NCBI GenBank assembly: GCA_903921295.1
Contig: CAIXOZ010000099.1
Coordinates: forward strand, 1 to 5,456
Direction of reading: 5' to 3'
Origin: an uncultured cyanobacterium
GTDB lineage: Bacteria; Cyanobacteriota; Cyanobacteriia; PCC-6307; Cyanobiaceae
Length of the DNA stretch: 5,456 nucleotides
Shown: positions 5,085 through 5,456 of the stretch, piece by piece
How the letters are laid out: the number at the start of each line of letters is the position of its first letter
Position numbering within the stretch: position 1 is the first letter of the stretch
Position numbers and translations under genes: made by a program
The notes under the pieces: model-generated
What the model was told of the DNA's origin: nothing
Database searches by the model: none
Seen by the model: only the letters and a program-made list of their open reading frames with translations

Positions 5085-5456
5085 ATGACCATCAGCCCAC
5101 CAGAGCGTGGGAAGACGGCGAAGGCCCAGGTTGACCGGGTCAATAACCCGGCCACCTTCGAACTGTTCGGCAAGCCCGGCCATTTCGATCGCTCCCTCGC
5201 CAAAGGTCCCAAAACCACCACCTGGGTTTGGAACCTCCACGCCAACGCTCACGACTTCGACAGCCACACGAGTGATCTTGAGGAGGTTTCCCGCAAGATC
5301 TTCTCGGCTCATTTCGGCCATCTGGCCGTCATCTTCATCTGGTTGAGCGGCGCCTTCTATCACGGTGCCCGTTTCTCCAACTATTCCGGCTGGCTCGCCG
5401 ACCCCCTGCACGTCAAGCCCAGTGCTCAGGTGGTCTGGTCGATCTTCGGCCAGGAA
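5085..5456 (+). CDS. psaA: Photosystem I P700 apoprotein A1 (PsaA), N-terminal part, cut by window edge
   Basis: One of the two large core subunits of photosystem I; with PsaB it binds P700, most antenna chlorophylls and the electron-transfer chain in the thylakoid membrane. The 124 visible codons start MTISPPERGK and contain highly conserved PsaA segments: GKPGHFDRSLAKGP (29-42), TTTWVWNLHANAHDFDSHTS (44-63) and KIFSAHFGHLAVIFIWLSGA (71-90), the first membrane helix. They continue with FSNYSGWLADP (97-107) and KPSAQVVW (111-118). Histidines 52, 56, 76, 79 and 93 fall where antenna chlorophyll ligands are known. The full protein is about 750-770 residues, so most lies off the right edge, where psaB is expected. 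GAGGAA (5072-5077) sits 7 bases before ATG 5085-5087 and fixes the start. A minor oddity is VVWSIFGQE, where many homologues have VVWPI. Confidence 0.98.
   Translation, partial: MTISPPERGKTAKAQVDRVNNPATFELFGKPGHFDRSLAKGPKTTTWVWNLHANAHDFDSHTSDLEEVSRKIFSAHFGHLAVIFIWLSGAFYHGARFSNYSGWLADPLHVKPSAQVVWSIFGQE

Noticed and set aside
4919..5134. 71-residue plus-strand open frame in the psaA leader, considered as a leader peptide
   Set aside because: It overlaps psaA out of frame, has no good ribosome site, and crosses the strong hairpin at 4963-4995.
4923..5411. 162-residue minus-strand open frame
   Set aside because: Antisense to psaA and its leader; psaA is unmistakable on the plus strand.
1..5456. 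CRISPR array, insertion sequence, integrase or phage gene
   Set aside because: No regularly spaced repeats, transposase motifs or terminal inverted repeats with target duplications were seen.

Overview
The window reads as a chromosomal segment of a GC-rich cyanobacterium, most likely a picocyanobacterium of the Synechococcus/Cyanobium type. The evidence is a photosystem I psaA start at the right edge, a cbiG-cobJ fusion of the kind found in cyanobacteria, one HIP1 octamer (GCGATCGC), and strongly GC-biased third codon positions. The assignment rests on recognition of protein sequence, not on a database search.

Layout, left to right. Bases 1-523 (minus) hold the N-terminal 174 codons of lipA (lipoyl synthase), cut by the window edge. 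An 82-base gap separates it from a divergent tRNA-Pro(CGG) gene at 606-679 (plus). Bases 680-827 hold no gene but contain two GC-rich inverted repeats between the convergent tRNA and cobalamin genes. Bases 828-2813 (minus) encode a CbiG-CobJ fusion for cobalamin-type corrin ring synthesis. It overlaps by 4 bases the end of a 614-residue predicted lipoprotein (2810-4654, minus), which has two probable beta-sandwich regions and a roughly 280-residue Pro/Ala/Ser/Thr-rich tail. Bases 4655-5084 are a divergent regulatory region. It has a good psaA promoter (about 4851-4879), an RpaB/HLR1-like half-site just upstream, and a predicted leader of about 199 bases rich in hairpins, including a 14-bp stem with a UUCG loop. 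psaA begins at 5085 (plus) and runs off the right edge.

How the parts relate. The lipoprotein and cbiG-cobJ genes look like a translationally coupled pair transcribed away from psaA. LipA and CobJ both consume S-adenosylmethionine, but nothing here links them beyond proximity. The most informative non-coding part is the psaA leader, which resembles the cis-regulatory psaA RNA class known upstream of cyanobacterial psaAB operons. I see no mobile element, CRISPR array, phage gene or clear sign of recent horizontal transfer. The least explained protein is the lipoprotein.
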